DNA of 64,000 nucleotides from an uncultured Desulfobacteraceae bacterium (GCA_913060875.1 CAJXSL010000009.1:1-64000); one strand, 5' to 3'. Shown: positions 35,008 to 45,103, counted from the stretch's first letter. The notes: generated by a model not told the origin, from the sequence alone. Made by a program: numbers and translations.

Positions 35008-35725
35008 GGGGCGACGATTTCTTGGCGATGATCAGGGTCCAGTAGTTGGGTTCGCGCTCCAGCAGCGTGGTCACATCCCGGATCAGCTCCTGGCCGGGCT
35101 GGGAGCAGTTCACCACACCGGCGGCATGGCCCAGCATATCGGCATCATCCAGCGCCGCGCAGATACTGGGCACGTTCCGGTAGGCTTTCATGAACACCAC
35201 ATTGTCCGGCTTGTGCCCGTTGCCCCGCAGCCGATCGCCGCCCTGGGCGCCGGACAGCACCAGCAGGGATTCCTCGCCTTCCACCAGCGGCATATTGAGG
35301 GCTGCCGCCGAGGCCTGGTAGGACGTAATCCCCGGCACGGTTTCCACGGGGATATCAGGATAACGTTCCGCGATCTGTCGCAGCAGATAACCAAAGGTGG
35401 AAAAGGTGAGGGAATCTCCCAGGGTGAGAAAGGCCGCGTCATGGCCCTGGCGCAAAAAATCGACCACGATATCGGCATTGGCAACCCAGGCGTCCTGCTT
35501 GGCGGCGGCATCCCGCGTCATGGGAAAGGCAAGGGAATGGATGCGGGCATCTTCGGGGATGTGGGGCCGGGCGATTTCCAGTGCCAGACTGTAGTCGTTT
35601 TTGGAAGAGGCCGCCGTGAAAACCACCGACACCTGCTGTAAAACTTTAACGGCCTTGAGGGTCAAAAGGTCGGGGTCGCCGGGACCCACGCCGATGCCGT
35701 AGAGTTTACCGATTGGATTGTTCAT
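34988..35725 (-). CDS. cbiL: Precorrin-2/cobalt-factor-2 C20-methyltransferase
   Basis: This SAM-dependent enzyme methylates C20 of the corrin precursor. With CbiK present, the anaerobic (cobalt-factor II) form is the better choice. The 245-residue product begins with the tetrapyrrole methylase signature GIGVGPGDPDLLTLKAV near 10. It has TLGDSLTFSTFGYL near 101 and PGITSYQASAA near 130. It overlaps btuF and the Gate gene by 20 bp each, which implies tight coupling. Confidence 0.93.
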   Translation of the reverse strand: MNNPIGKLYGIGVGPGDPDLLTLKAVKVLQQVSVVFTAASSKNDYSLALEIARPHIPEDARIHSLAFPMTRDAAAKQDAWVANADIVVDFLRQGHDAAFLTLGDSLTFSTFGYLLRQIAERYPDIPVETVPGITSYQASAAALNMPLVEGEESLLVLSGAQGGDRLRGNGHKPDNVVFMKAYRNVPSICAALDDADMLGHAAGVVNCSQPGQELIRDVTTLLEREPNYWTLIIAKKSSPHGPQKS

Positions 35726-36743
35726 GGGAATCCTTCATCTGGGTCATGTTGAAATTTTCTCCGGCCTCGGCAGCGCCCAGAGCGGCTTCGGCCTTACGCA
35801 GGATCCCTTCCCCGTTGCCCTGAAAATGCTCCGGATAAAGCAGGATCCCGATCTGATGGATACCATAGAGCAGCCGCCAGGTCGGCCGCGCGACAAGGGC
35901 TTCGTCGATGATGAATATCTGGTCGTCCCGGACCGCCTTGATCACCTCGTAGCCGGGCTCCCGGCGGATCATTTCCGGGGTCGGCTGGTTCATGGCGCCC
36001 CGCTGGGCGAGGTAGACGTCGATTACCCCGGCCCGGCTCAGGATGCGTTCCTTGCCGTAAAAAGCGATATTGGTGGTGCGCACCTGGGCCGCATCCGCCG
36101 CCACATTCAGGCCCCCGGCGGTTTCCAGGGCAAATATGGGCATGGAGCCGGGGGTGAATGTTTTCATCCGTTTGTGAATGGCTTCGAAATACACCCGCTT
36201 GCGCTGGCCGACGGATGCGGTCAGGGCCTCGAAATCGGCCACCGCCTGCTGAAAGGCCGTTACCATGGCGGCCGCGCGGTCTTCCCGTCCGGTCAGACGT
36301 CCCAGGGTGCGCCAGTAGGCATACATCGCCTCAATGGAACCGGGCTGCAGGGAAACCACCGCAATGCCGTTTTGTTCCAGACCGGCAATGAGCGGTGCAT
36401 AGCCGCGATCGATCATAGGGCGAATGAGGACCAGGTCCGGCGATGCGGCCAGGAAACGCTCCAGCCCGTCATGATAGGAGAACACCGGTTTGCTTCGAAC
36501 GGCGGCCGGATAGCGGTCATGCCGGCTGACCCCCATAACCGCCCGGCCCGCGCCCAGGGTGAACAGGTTTTCCGTGTGCGCGCCATAAAGCGAGACAATC
36601 CGCTCGAAGGGGACCGCCGCGTTAACGACCCGGCCGGCGTTATCCTTGACACCAATGGCAAGGTTGTCTGCCACCACGGTTTCCAGACCGGATAGGGCTA
36701 AAAAACACGCCAGAACAATCAGGATTTGCGCCAGCCGTTTCAT
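35706..36743 (-). CDS. btuF: Periplasmic corrinoid/siderophore-type binding protein (BtuF-like)
   Basis: This substrate-binding protein serves the BtuCD-type importer. The 345-residue product has a Sec signal (residues 1-25) and the two-lobed class III binding fold. RIVSLYGAHTENLFTLGAG opens lobe one near 48, SPDLVLIRP is near 100, and a long helix near 140-170 links the lobes. The ligand could be cobalamin, a corrinoid or a metal chelate; the riboswitch upstream favours a corrinoid. It overlaps btuD by 4 bp. Confidence 0.88.
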   Translation of the reverse strand: MKRLAQILIVLACFLALSGLETVVADNLAIGVKDNAGRVVNAAVPFERIVSLYGAHTENLFTLGAGRAVMGVSRHDRYPAAVRSKPVFSYHDGLERFLAASPDLVLIRPMIDRGYAPLIAGLEQNGIAVVSLQPGSIEAMYAYWRTLGRLTGREDRAAAMVTAFQQAVADFEALTASVGQRKRVYFEAIHKRMKTFTPGSMPIFALETAGGLNVAADAAQVRTTNIAFYGKERILSRAGVIDVYLAQRGAMNQPTPEMIRREPGYEVIKAVRDDQIFIIDEALVARPTWRLLYGIHQIGILLYPEHFQGNGEGILRKAEAALGAAEAGENFNMTQMKDSHEQSNR

Positions 36744-37525
36744 CGTTTGAAATCCACCTGGGGAAGCCCGTATTCCGTATGCGGCCGGATCCGGCCTTCG
36801 ACCCCGTAGATGGCCTGCAGGATCTCCGCCTTCATCACTTTGTCGGTGGGCCCCTGAGAGGCGATCCGGCCGTCCTGGAGAAAGAGGAGTTCATCGCAGT
36901 ACAGGGCCGCCAGGTTCACATCCTGAAACACCGCGATGACGGTCTGCCCGCCGTTGCGGACACGCTCCCGGGTGCGGCCGAGCAGCGCCAGGGTATGCCG
37001 GATATCCAGATTGGCCGTGGCCTCGTCCAGCATGAGCACCCCGGTGTTTTGGGCCAGGGCCCGGGCAAACACCACCCGCTGGCGTTCCCCGCCGCTCAAA
37101 GCGGTGACCGATTGGCGGGCAAAGCGTACCGTGTCCGTAATCATCATGGCGTTTTGGACCTGGCGGTGATCGTCGGCGCCCGGATGGGCAAAGCGCGGGA
37201 GATGGGGATAGCGTCCCATCATGACCACGTCATGTACGGTAAACGGGAAATTGATATAAAAATTCTGGGGTACGAGGGCAATCTCCCGGGCCAGTTCCCG
37301 GCGGCGATAGGCGCCGAGAGGGCGCCCCCGGAAGGCGATCGTTCCGCTGTCCGGTTGCTTCAGGCCGGCCATCAGGTCCAGCAGGGTGGTCTTGCCGCAG
37401 CCATTGGGTCCCAACAAGCCGTAGAAACGTCCGCCCGACAGGGTCAACGAAGCCCCATCCAGAACCGGGCACTGCGGATAGCCAAACGTCACATCATGAA
37501 TTTCAAACACGGGGACGACGCTCAT
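36740..37525 (-). CDS. btuD: ABC importer ATPase (BtuD-like)
   Basis: The 261-residue product starts MSVVPVFEIHD, with AAGGAG about 8 bases upstream. Walker A GPNGCGKTT is near 39, the Q-loop is ALVPQNF, the signature LSGGERQRVVFARAL is near 145, and Walker B is VLMLDEA. A Thr or His is normal after the D-loop; here the switch residue lies in IAVFQDVNLA, where Gln replaces the usual His (I-A-V-F-Q versus typical H-D). The frame is open far upstream, but that part is the shadow of btuC. It overlaps btuC by 4 bp. Confidence 0.9.
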   Translation of the reverse strand: MSVVPVFEIHDVTFGYPQCPVLDGASLTLSGGRFYGLLGPNGCGKTTLLDLMAGLKQPDSGTIAFRGRPLGAYRRRELAREIALVPQNFYINFPFTVHDVVMMGRYPHLPRFAHPGADDHRQVQNAMMITDTVRFARQSVTALSGGERQRVVFARALAQNTGVLMLDEATANLDIRHTLALLGRTRERVRNGGQTVIAVFQDVNLAALYCDELLFLQDGRIASQGPTDKVMKAEILQAIYGVEGRIRPHTEYGLPQVDFKR

Positions 37526-38628
37526 AGGGCCTGCTCCTTCTGGCGCTTGCGGAACACGTAGCAGAAGAAGGGCCCCCCCACGAGAGCCGTCAGCACCCCG
37601 ATGGGAATTTCCTGGGGCAGCACCGCCCGGGTGAGGGTGTCGGCCCCCAGCAGCAACAGGGCGCCGGCGAGCATGGATACCGGCAGCAGCCCACGGTTGT
37701 CCGGTCCCACCAGCATGCGCATGAGATGGGGCACCAGCAGTCCCACAAAACCGATAATGCCGGAAACGGCCACACAGACGGCCGCCACCAGGGACGCCGT
37801 GACCAGGAGCACCAGGGTCACGCGCTGGAAATCGACCCCCAGGGCGGCGGCCGGCCGCTCCCCCAGGGCCAGCAGGTTCAGGTCCCGCGCAAAAAAAGTG
37901 CAGACCGCCGCCCCCAGGCTTACGGCCATGGTCACCAGGCCCACATCCGTCCAGGTGCGGGCGGCAAAGCTGCCCATGAGCCAGAAGATGATCACACTCA
38001 CCTGCTCGTCGGCCACATACTTGATGAAACTCAGACCGGCCGAAAGGATGGCGGCCACAATGATGCCCGCCAGGATCAGGTTGGTGGAGGAAAGCCCGCT
38101 GCCGTCGGAAGACAGATAAATCACCACAAACAACGTCGCTGCGGCACCGGCAAAAGCAAACAGGGGCACCGAAAAAAAACCCAGCATGGCGATATTGAGC
38201 AGTAACGCCACGGCGGCGCCGAAGGCGGCCCCGGCCGACACTCCCAGGGTGTAGGGATCGGCCAGCGGGTTGAGCAAAATGCCCTGGAACACCACGCCGC
38301 ACATGGCCAGCCCGGCCCCCACCACGGCGGAGCACAGGATCCGGGGCAGGCGCACCTCGGTGACCACCACGGACCAGATCGGATCATAGGCGGTCAGCCA
38401 ATCGGGCTGGTCGCAAAGATGGGCCCCCATGATGTGGAGAACAGCTGAAAACGGCAGACGGATGTAACCCAGGGATGCCGCCGCCGTGATCGCGGCGGCC
38501 AGAATAAATCCGAGAACGGCCAGCGACCCGCAAACGGATCGTGAGGCCCGGGTGTGGTGGTCAGGGGCCTCGTTGGCAGGTATCGGGGTCCCGTCGACGG
38601 GATTGTCGGGTGTGGGGGTTGTGTTCAT
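37522..38628 (-). CDS. btuC: ABC importer permease (BtuC/FecCD family)
   Basis: From the ATG at 38628 the product has 368 residues and about ten helices. Family marks are RLPRILCSAVVGAGLAMCGVVFQG (read around residues 100-125), NPLADPYTLGVSAGAAFGA, and the C-terminal GFVGLLVPHLMRM with the coupling helix. Starts at 38661 and 38721 are in frame too, and none has a strong ribosome site. The leading 40 residues are polar and probably cytoplasmic. Confidence 0.9.
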   Translation of the reverse strand: MNTTPTPDNPVDGTPIPANEAPDHHTRASRSVCGSLAVLGFILAAAITAAASLGYIRLPFSAVLHIMGAHLCDQPDWLTAYDPIWSVVVTEVRLPRILCSAVVGAGLAMCGVVFQGILLNPLADPYTLGVSAGAAFGAAVALLLNIAMLGFFSVPLFAFAGAAATLFVVIYLSSDGSGLSSTNLILAGIIVAAILSAGLSFIKYVADEQVSVIIFWLMGSFAARTWTDVGLVTMAVSLGAAVCTFFARDLNLLALGERPAAALGVDFQRVTLVLLVTASLVAAVCVAVSGIIGFVGLLVPHLMRMLVGPDNRGLLPVSMLAGALLLLGADTLTRAVLPQEIPIGVLTALVGGPFFCYVFRKRQKEQAL

Positions 38629-38742
38629 CACCACGAGCACCAAGCCGGTCCGGACGGACATACCGAACCGGCCTGAAGGGTCTCCTTGTCTGTTTCGACC
38701 CCATTGCCCCCATTCCCGCAACGGGAAATGGGCAGGATCTGA

Positions 38743-39624
38743 TTAGAAGTGGCTCAACGGCCCGCCGACATGATCGACCCAGATGTCGACGAATTCATCG
38801 AATTCCGCCGTTCCCTTGAGAACGGGTACACAGTCGATCCCGGCTTTGGTCAGGATGGACTTCCACGAGTCCTCTTCGTCACCAGCCATGTCGTTTTTGG
38901 CATGGTCGCCGGCCACCGACATGAAGGGCACCAAAAAGGCTTTCTTGATCTTTTTTTCAAGCATCATCGACTGGATCAAATCCAGTCCGGGGTAGCCTTC
39001 CACCGTCCCGACGAAGATATTGGGATCCTTGAGCTGCAGCTGAAACATCAAGGCCGCATAAAAGGCATTGGAGGGATGATGGGTGCCATGGCCCATGAGC
39101 ACGACCGCTTCGTCTTTTTGGCGCTCCTTGGGGATGGTGGCCAGGATGGCATCGACAACACGCTCCATATCCTCCTGGGTGGCCAGGAGGGGGTAGGCCA
39201 GAATGACGTGTTCGAAACCGCCCATGACCTTGAAAGCGCCGACCGAACGCCTCAGGTCGTGGTATTCAGCCCCGCCGATGGTGTGCAGGGAGGCCACGGC
39301 CACGTGGGTGAATCGTTCATCCCGCATCTTGGCCAGGGCCACTTCCGGCGAATCCAGAATCCGCCCTTCCTTGGCCAACTTCTTGCGGATAATGTGGGAC
39401 GTATAGGCCCAGCGCACCGGAATATCCGGGTAAGCCTGCTTGACCTTGCGGTCGATGTTCTCGAAGGAAACCTGGGCCGAATCCTCGCTGGAGCCAAAGG
39501 CCACCAGCAGGATGCCCACCTTCTTGGAGAGCTTTTCACCGTGCCCGCCGGCCATGACCACCGTCGTCATGAAGAACACCATCATCAGCGCCGCCAAAAC
39601 CCTGCAACATCTTCTCTGCAACAT
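38743..39624 (-). CDS. Periplasmic CbiK-type cobaltochelatase (CbiK-P)
   Basis: GAGGAGA supports the ATG at 39624, giving 293 residues. Unlike the other CbiK it has a Sec signal (hydrophobic segment ending VVMAGGHG). The body keeps the catalytic residues: SLHTIGGAEYH near 132, LMGHGTHHPSN near 190 and FMSVAGDHAKNDMAGDEEDSW near 250. In Desulfovibrio vulgaris a periplasmic CbiK of this type has been described and proposed to work in heme or iron/cobalt traffic rather than B12 synthesis. Being first after the cobalamin riboswitch, it is B12-controlled here. Confidence 0.92.
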   Translation of the reverse strand: MLQRRCCRVLAALMMVFFMTTVVMAGGHGEKLSKKVGILLVAFGSSEDSAQVSFENIDRKVKQAYPDIPVRWAYTSHIIRKKLAKEGRILDSPEVALAKMRDERFTHVAVASLHTIGGAEYHDLRRSVGAFKVMGGFEHVILAYPLLATQEDMERVVDAILATIPKERQKDEAVVLMGHGTHHPSNAFYAALMFQLQLKDPNIFVGTVEGYPGLDLIQSMMLEKKIKKAFLVPFMSVAGDHAKNDMAGDEEDSWKSILTKAGIDCVPVLKGTAEFDEFVDIWVDHVGGPLSHF

Positions 39625-39734
39625 CTCAATCTCCTCGCTCAAGAATAAGGGTTGATAATACGGGCGTCCATTTTCGAAGCACACTGTGTCCGGCGACCAC
39701 CAAGAGGGAACCGCAATACCGGAAAAGATCCGAA

Positions 39735-39771
39735 TAAAAAAAGCCCTTCAAGCGTATCGGCTTGAAGGGCT
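39735..39771 (-). terminator. Terminator of the cobalamin riboswitch
   Basis: An 11-bp stem (AGCCCTTCAAG / CTTGAAGGGCT) is followed, on the minus strand, by seven T. It lies between the riboswitch and cbiK-P, as expected for a transcription-terminating switch. Confidence 0.88.
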
Positions 39772-39853
39772 GCACCCAGCTTTCTTGGCCCTGTATGTCG
39801 TTGAATCCCGGCTGCCGCTGTCGATAGTGCGCCGCAAAGGCAGAACCCGATCC

Positions 39854-40010
39854 GCAAGGCAGGTCTTCTGGCTTCCGGATCCATCTACCTCCCGACCCTT
39901 CCCGCAGGGGGCATCCCCGCAGTGGATGTGTCAGGTTTCGTCCCCGGTTACAGCGGCGGGACCGCTCCCGAATTGCACGGGATTTCCTATTGAGCCGCAC
40001 GGCACCTTGC
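39854..40010 (-). ncRNA. Cobalamin riboswitch
   Basis: The minus strand has the ordered AdoCbl-riboswitch elements: GCAAGGTGCCG, AATAGGAAATCCC, GTGCAATTCGGGAGCGG, TCCCGCCGCTGTAACC (B12 box), and GCCAGAAGACCTGCCTTGC. The outer ends pair (GCAAGG / CCTTGC). With the terminator below it, it should switch off the cbiK-P, btuC, btuD, btuF, cbiL and Gate operon when cobalamin is plentiful. Confidence 0.95.
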
Positions 40011-40255
40011 TGGCCTCTAATTATGGGAACCCCATCGCCTTGTCAAGACGCGATTGGAAGGCCAAACAGGCGATAGTCGCAAACCGTTTCTTGAAAAGCA
40101 GAGGTGATTGTGCGATAGGATACGTTTTCGTAACAGCGGCCGCGTAAGGGGCCTTCAGGCCGGCACCGCGTGCGGCGCTACCGATACCAACCCTGCGGCG
40201 GACATCCGATTGCGCTGAGTCCGCCGTTTGTATTCGCAGGAGAACGCAACCACAT

Positions 40256-41923
40256 ATGATCAAGAGCAAACTCAAACACATCGTCCGGGAGGCGGCCCGG
40301 CAGGCACACGCCCAAGGCCAGCTGCCCTCCGATGCCTTTCCGGAAGTCGAAATCGAAGAGCCCAAAAATGAAGCCCATGGTGATTTTTCCACCAACCTGG
40401 CCATGATCATGGCCAAGGTGCAGAAAATGCCCCCCCGGAAAATTGCCGAAATCCTGCAGGCCCACCTCCAGGACGCCGCCGACTGGATCCTCAAAACCGA
40501 CATCGCCGGGCCGGGTTTCATCAATTTCTTCATTGCCCCCGGCGCCTGGGGGCCCGTCCTGGAAGCGATCCATGCGGCCAACGACCAATACGGCGCCTCC
40601 ACCATGGGGCAGGGCCACAAAGTCCAGGTGGAATTCGTCAGCTCCAACCCCACCGGTCCGCTCCATGTGGGGCACGGGCGCGGCGCCGCCGTGGGCGACA
40701 GCACGGCCCGCATCCTGGCCTTCAGCGGTTACGACGTGCAGCGGGAATATTATATCAACGACTCGGGCCGCCAGATTCGCACCCTGGGCCTCTCCGTGCT
40801 GCTGCGCTATCGGGCCCTTTTCGGTGAAAATGTGGATTTTCCCGATACCTGCTACCAGGGCGACTATATCACGGACATGGCCCGGGCCATGAAGGACAAA
40901 CATGGCGACGGTCTGCTAGCCCAGACCGAGGATGATGCCGTTACCACCTGTGCCCGCTATGCCGCCGGCCTGATCATCGAGGGGATCCGGCAGGATCTGG
41001 TGGACTTCGGGGTTTCCTTTGACCAGTGGTTCAGCGAGCAGAGCCTTTACGACAGCGGACGGGTGGACGCCTGTATCGCCGCCCTGCGGGAAAAACAGCA
41101 GGTCTACGAAAAGGATGGCGCCCTGTGGTTCAAAAGCACCGACTTCGGGGATGAAAAAGACCGCGTGGTGGTGCGCAACAATGGCATTACGACCTATTTT
41201 GCCTCGGACATCGCCTATCACCAGGAGAAATTCGAGCGGGGCTTCGACACGGTCATCGATGTCTGGGGGGCGGACCACCACGGTTACATCCCCCGCATGA
41301 AAGCGGCCGTGGAGGCCTCCGGCACCAACCCCGAACAGTTCCAGGTCATTCTGGTCCAGTTGGTCAACCTGCTAAGAAGCGGCGAACCCGTGGCCATGTC
41401 CACCCGCGCCGGCGAATTCGTCACCTTGCAGGATGTGGTCAAGGAAGTGGGCCGGGACGCCGCCCGTTTTCTGTTTCTCACCCGCCATTACGACAGCACA
41501 TTGGATTTCGATCTCGAAGTCGCCAAGCAAAAATCCAACGACAACCCGGTTTACTATGTCCAGTATGTGCATGCCCGTATCGCCAGCATCTGCCGCAAAG
41601 CCGCCATCGACGTCACGGATGATGAAACCCTCGACGCAAAAGCCCTGGCAACCCTGACCACCCCGGAAGACGTCCAGTTGATCAAACAGTTGAATCGATA
41701 TCCGGACATCATCGCGGCCAGCGCCCGTTTCCGGGAACCGCACCGGGTGACCTTTTATCTGATGACCCTTGCGGGGGCTTTCCATTCCTATTATAACCGG
41801 CAACGGGTATTGACCGACGATCCAATGGCGACCAAGGGTCGTTTGTATCTGGTAACGGCCGTCCAAAAAGTCATTCGCAACGGTCTGGCCCTGCTGGGAG
41901 TATCCGCTCCCGAGCGCATGTGA
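40256..41923 (+). CDS. argS: Arginyl-tRNA synthetase
   Basis: This class I aminoacyl-tRNA synthetase charges tRNA-Arg. The 555-residue product has the N-terminal Add-1 domain ([13 protein letters not shown]...), and the HIGH-box variant HVGHGRG near 138 after [13 protein letters not shown] is replaced by [10 protein letters not shown] near 382, as in many ArgS. A C-terminal DALR-type anticodon-binding domain ends the chain. The start follows AGGAGAACGCAACCAT. Upstream lies a 245-bp gap that separates it from the divergently read riboswitch. Confidence 0.96.
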   Translation: MIKSKLKHIVREAARQAHAQGQLPSDAFPEVEIEEPKNEAHGDFSTNLAMIMAKVQKMPPRKIAEILQAHLQDAADWILKTDIAGPGFINFFIAPGAWGPVLEAIHAANDQYGASTMGQGHKVQVEFVSSNPTGPLHVGHGRGAAVGDSTARILAFSGYDVQREYYINDSGRQIRTLGLSVLLRYRALFGENVDFPDTCYQGDYITDMARAMKDKHGDGLLAQTEDDAVTTCARYAAGLIIEGIRQDLVDFGVSFDQWFSEQSLYDSGRVDACIAALREKQQVYEKDGALWFKSTDFGDEKDRVVVRNNGITTYFASDIAYHQEKFERGFDTVIDVWGADHHGYIPRMKAAVEASGTNPEQFQVILVQLVNLLRSGEPVAMSTRAGEFVTLQDVVKEVGRDAARFLFLTRHYDSTLDFDLEVAKQKSNDNPVYYVQYVHARIASICRKAAIDVTDDETLDAKALATLTTPEDVQLIKQLNRYPDIIAASARFREPHRVTFYLMTLAGAFHSYYNRQRVLTDDPMATKGRLYLVTAVQKVIRNGLALLGVSAPERM

Positions 41924-41989
41924 CGCCAGGACCGCAACCATTGACACCGGCGGCTTCCGGCATTCCGGCCACCTGAGCCTGCAGGCACC

Positions 41990-42733
41990 ATGGCGAAAAC
42001 CAAAACCACCTCCCCGAAACGCAAGCCCGTCTGGCAACTCTCCCGGCGAGGGGTTTACGGCGCCATGGCCCTGGTGCTGACCGCCTGCGCCTGGACCTTT
42101 TTCCTGGGGGTGCTGGTGGGCCGGGGCACCACACCGGTCAAGTTCGACATGGAAAAACTCGGCCAGGATCTGCAGGCCCTGCGGGAACAGGTCCAGCAGC
42201 AGCAGACCCGGCAGTTGGAGGCCTATTCGAGTGCCGTTGAAAACAAATCCGACCTGGATTTCTATGAAGACTTGAAGCAGTCCGGGGAGGATCCGGCCAT
42301 CGCCCCCAACATGACCCGATCCCTGCCGAAGCCCACGGTCCTGGCGGAGACACCCCCGAAAAGCGAAGACCCGGTAGCGACAGCGCCTTCCGGTATCCCC
42401 GTTATAGAACGCATGCCCGGTTTGCAGCCCAAAAAAAAAGGGGCTGCCCGGCCACAGCCGGCGCCGGCAGCCGCCTCCCCTCCGGCAGCGACAGCACCCT
42501 CCGGATCGCTGACCCTGCAGGTGGCCTCGTTGCGGGATGCTGAAACAGCCGATGCAATGGCGGCACGGTTGCGCCGGGAAGGATACAGTGTCAAACGCGT
42601 CAGTACCACCATACCCGGCAAAGGCCGGTGGCACCGCGTGCAGGTGGGCCGCTTTGCCAGCCGGGAACAGGCGGTCAAAACGATCAACGCCCTGGAGGCC
42701 AAAGGGTTGAAACCCATTTTGGTATCGCCATGA
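41990..42733 (+). CDS. SPOR-domain membrane protein
   Basis: The 247-residue product has a short cytoplasmic N-terminus, one membrane helix (about residues 24-44) and a Pro/Ala-rich periplasmic stalk. A C-terminal SPOR domain (from about 172: LTLQVASLRDAETADAMAARL) binds denuded septal peptidoglycan. It resembles FtsN-like or DedD-like proteins without more detail. It lies 66 bp after argS. Confidence 0.85.
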   Translation: MAKTKTTSPKRKPVWQLSRRGVYGAMALVLTACAWTFFLGVLVGRGTTPVKFDMEKLGQDLQALREQVQQQQTRQLEAYSSAVENKSDLDFYEDLKQSGEDPAIAPNMTRSLPKPTVLAETPPKSEDPVATAPSGIPVIERMPGLQPKKKGAARPQPAPAAASPPAATAPSGSLTLQVASLRDAETADAMAARLRREGYSVKRVSTTIPGKGRWHRVQVGRFASREQAVKTINALEAKGLKPILVSP

Positions 42734-42897
42734 GGATCGGACAGCCGCTATGCCCATTGACGGTAATCATCGCCGAGTTCCAGGGCCCCAAAGGATCACA
42801 GGGCCGATGCAAGTAAAATGTTAAACCACTTTTTATAATTGTTGGTCTGGTAGCCGTAAAACACGCTCAGTTAAATTACAAAGAAGGACGATGCGTC

Positions 42898-43185
42898 ATG
42901 AAAATCACCCGCGAAGAAGTTCGCCATGTGGCCCGACTCGCCCGCCTGGATCTGGATGACGACACCCTGGACACCATGGCGGGGCAATTGGCCGGCATCC
43001 TGGAATACATGGATACCCTGAACCGTGTGGACACCGAAGGGGTGGCCCCCACGGCCCATGCCGTGTCCCTGACCACTCCGCTCCGGGACGACCAGCGACG
43101 CCCCCATCTGGACCGCGAAGCCGCCTTGGCCAATGCGCCGGAACGGGATGAGGAAAGCTTTCTGGTGCCCCGCGTCATCGGTTGA
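42898..43185 (+). CDS. gatC: Asp/Glu-tRNA amidotransferase subunit C
   Basis: GatC stabilises GatA in the GatCAB complex that turns Glu-tRNA-Gln (or Asp-tRNA-Asn) into the amide form. The 95-residue length is normal, with KITREEVRHVARLARL at the start and RDDQRRP near 62. A REP-like repeat separates it from gatA. gatB lies 8 kb away on the other strand. Confidence 0.95.
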   Translation: MKITREEVRHVARLARLDLDDDTLDTMAGQLAGILEYMDTLNRVDTEGVAPTAHAVSLTTPLRDDQRRPHLDREAALANAPERDEESFLVPRVIG

Positions 43186-43191
43186 TTATCC

Positions 43192-43222
43192 GTCATGCCG
43201 GCGAAAGCCGGCATCTCAGAGC
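43192..43222. repeat. REP-like palindrome between gatC and gatA
   Basis: GTCATGCCGGCGAAAGCCGGCATC, a variant of the GTCATTCCGG family with TGCCGG arms. Confidence 0.7.
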
Positions 43223-43262
43223 CGACGCAACCTGGTAACACCGCTTAAGGGAACATCGCATT

Positions 43263-44723
43263 ATGGATTTGAATAAACTCACGATTGAAGACGCCCATAC
43301 CAAACTCATCCAGGGGGAGCTTAGCGCCGTGGCGCTGACCCAGGCCGTACTCGACCGCATCGAAACGCTGGAACCCCGCATCGCGGCCTATATCACCCTG
43401 GATGCCGAAGGCGCCCTGGAACAGGCCGCTGCCGCCGACCAACGCATCGCCGACGGGGATGTCACGCCCCTGACCGGCATCCCGATGGGCATCAAGGATG
43501 TCATCTGCACCCGGGGCCTGCGTACCACCTGCGGTTCACGCCTGCTGGAGAATTTTATCCCCCCCTACAATGCCGCCGTAATCGACAAATTAGAAAAGGC
43601 CGGTGCGGTCTTTTTAGGCAAGCTCAATATGGACGAATTTGCCATGGGATCCTCCACCGAAAACTCGGCCTACCAAATCACCCGCAATCCCTGGAACCTG
43701 GATCATATTCCCGGTGGTTCCAGCGGTGGCTCGGCGGCCGCCGTGGCCGCCGGCATGTGCCTGGGGGCACTGGGCTCCGACACCGGCGGCTCCATCCGCC
43801 AACCCGCCGCCCACTGCGGCGTGGTGGGGCTGAAACCAACTTACGGGCGCGTTTCCCGCTACGGCCTGGTGGCCTTCGCCTCCTCCCTGGACCAGATCGG
43901 CCCCATGGGTAAATCGGTCCGGGACTGCGCCCTGATCATGAATGCCATCAGCGGCCACGACGAACGGGACTCCACCTCCGTGCCCGAACCCGTGCCGGAT
44001 TACAGCCGGTTGTCCAGTGGCGCCTTCAAAGGGCTGCGGGTGGGGCTTCCCAAGGAATATCACGAAGCCGAGGGACTCCATCCAGATGTCCGGCACGCCA
44101 TGGCCAACGCCATTGAAACCGTAAAATCCCTTGGCGCGGAGACCGTGGACGTGTCGCTGCCCCACACCGAATATGCTGTGGCCGCCTACTACATCATCGC
44201 CCCCTGCGAGGCCAGTTCCAACCTGGCGCGCTATGACGGTGTGCGCTATGGTGTGCGCAGCAAGGATCACACCGGCATGCTGGACATGTTTCGGCAGACG
44301 CGGACGGCCGGTTTCGGGGCCGAAGTCCAGCGCCGCATCATCCTGGGAACCTATGCGCTATCGGCCGGTTATTACGATGCCTACTACGGCAAGGCCTCCC
44401 AGGTGCGCAGCCTGCTCATCCAGGACTTCCGTCAGGCGTTCGCGCAATGCGATGTCGTGCTGGGTCCGGTGGCGCCGACACCGGCCTTCCGGATCGGGGA
44501 AAAAACCGACGATCCGCTGACCATGTACATGTCCGACGTGTTCACCCTTTCGGCCAACCTGGCCGGCATACCCGGCATCTCGGTACCCTGCGGCCTGTCA
44601 TCCGGCGGACTGCCCATCGGCTTGCAGATCATGGGCCCGCATTTCAGCGAAGAGCGTCTGCTCCGGGCGGCCCATGACTTCGAGCAGCACACGGATTTTC
44701 ACAACCAAACACCCGCGCTATAG
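43263..44723 (+). CDS. gatA: Asp/Glu-tRNA amidotransferase subunit A
   Basis: GatA is the glutaminase half of the amidotransferase. The 486-residue product has the amidase signature: Lys in GIKDVICT near 78, then [14 protein letters not shown] near 152 and [12 protein letters not shown] near 172, which give the Ser-cisSer-Lys triad. The length is typical. It is followed 11 bp later by a 59-residue gene. Confidence 0.96.
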   Translation: MDLNKLTIEDAHTKLIQGELSAVALTQAVLDRIETLEPRIAAYITLDAEGALEQAAAADQRIADGDVTPLTGIPMGIKDVICTRGLRTTCGSRLLENFIPPYNAAVIDKLEKAGAVFLGKLNMDEFAMGSSTENSAYQITRNPWNLDHIPGGSSGGSAAAVAAGMCLGALGSDTGGSIRQPAAHCGVVGLKPTYGRVSRYGLVAFASSLDQIGPMGKSVRDCALIMNAISGHDERDSTSVPEPVPDYSRLSSGAFKGLRVGLPKEYHEAEGLHPDVRHAMANAIETVKSLGAETVDVSLPHTEYAVAAYYIIAPCEASSNLARYDGVRYGVRSKDHTGMLDMFRQTRTAGFGAEVQRRIILGTYALSAGYYDAYYGKASQVRSLLIQDFRQAFAQCDVVLGPVAPTPAFRIGEKTDDPLTMYMSDVFTLSANLAGIPGISVPCGLSSGGLPIGLQIMGPHFSEERLLRAAHDFEQHTDFHNQTPAL

Positions 44724-44734
44724 GAGAACGCCAT

Positions 44735-44914
44735 ATGAGCACGATCCAACCCCAGGGGGAAGACATTCGCAAAGCGGTCAAATGGATTTCCGAAGAGCGT
44801 CAGGCCGGAACAGCCATGAGCAACAGCAAGCTGGTGGAAGAGGCCGCGGTCAAATTCAACCTGTCGCCCAAGGACGTGGAATTTTTGACCAAGTTTGTCA
44901 GGGAGGAATTATAA
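44735..44914 (+). CDS. Small helical protein of unknown function (59 aa)
   Basis: TAGGAG is just before the ATG. The product starts MSTIQPQGED and ends VREEL. It is predicted all-helical and highly charged, with a central SKLVEEAAVKFNLSPKDVEFL. I know no family name. Good ribosome site, short spacing to gatA and balanced codons support a real gene, probably co-transcribed with gatCA. Confidence 0.65.
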   Translation: MSTIQPQGEDIRKAVKWISEERQAGTAMSNSKLVEEAAVKFNLSPKDVEFLTKFVREEL

Positions 44915-45103
44915 TTTCGTAAAACCGTAAATGATTCTATGCCCTGAGTTTTATCATTCCGGAGAAATTCGAGGATTACAGACAGATCGCAGCTTCTGCC
45001 GGGATGGAAACGAATCGCAAACGACTTTCAAATCTCATACCGCGATCGAACTCAGGGCATAACGTGCTTTATACAATCTTTGGTTTTGTACCAGCAACCA
45101 ACC

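Noticed and set aside
36740-38335. 531-residue reading of btuD extending into btuC
   Set aside because: Only the part from the ATG at 37525 has ABC ATPase features. The extension is the wrong frame of btuC.
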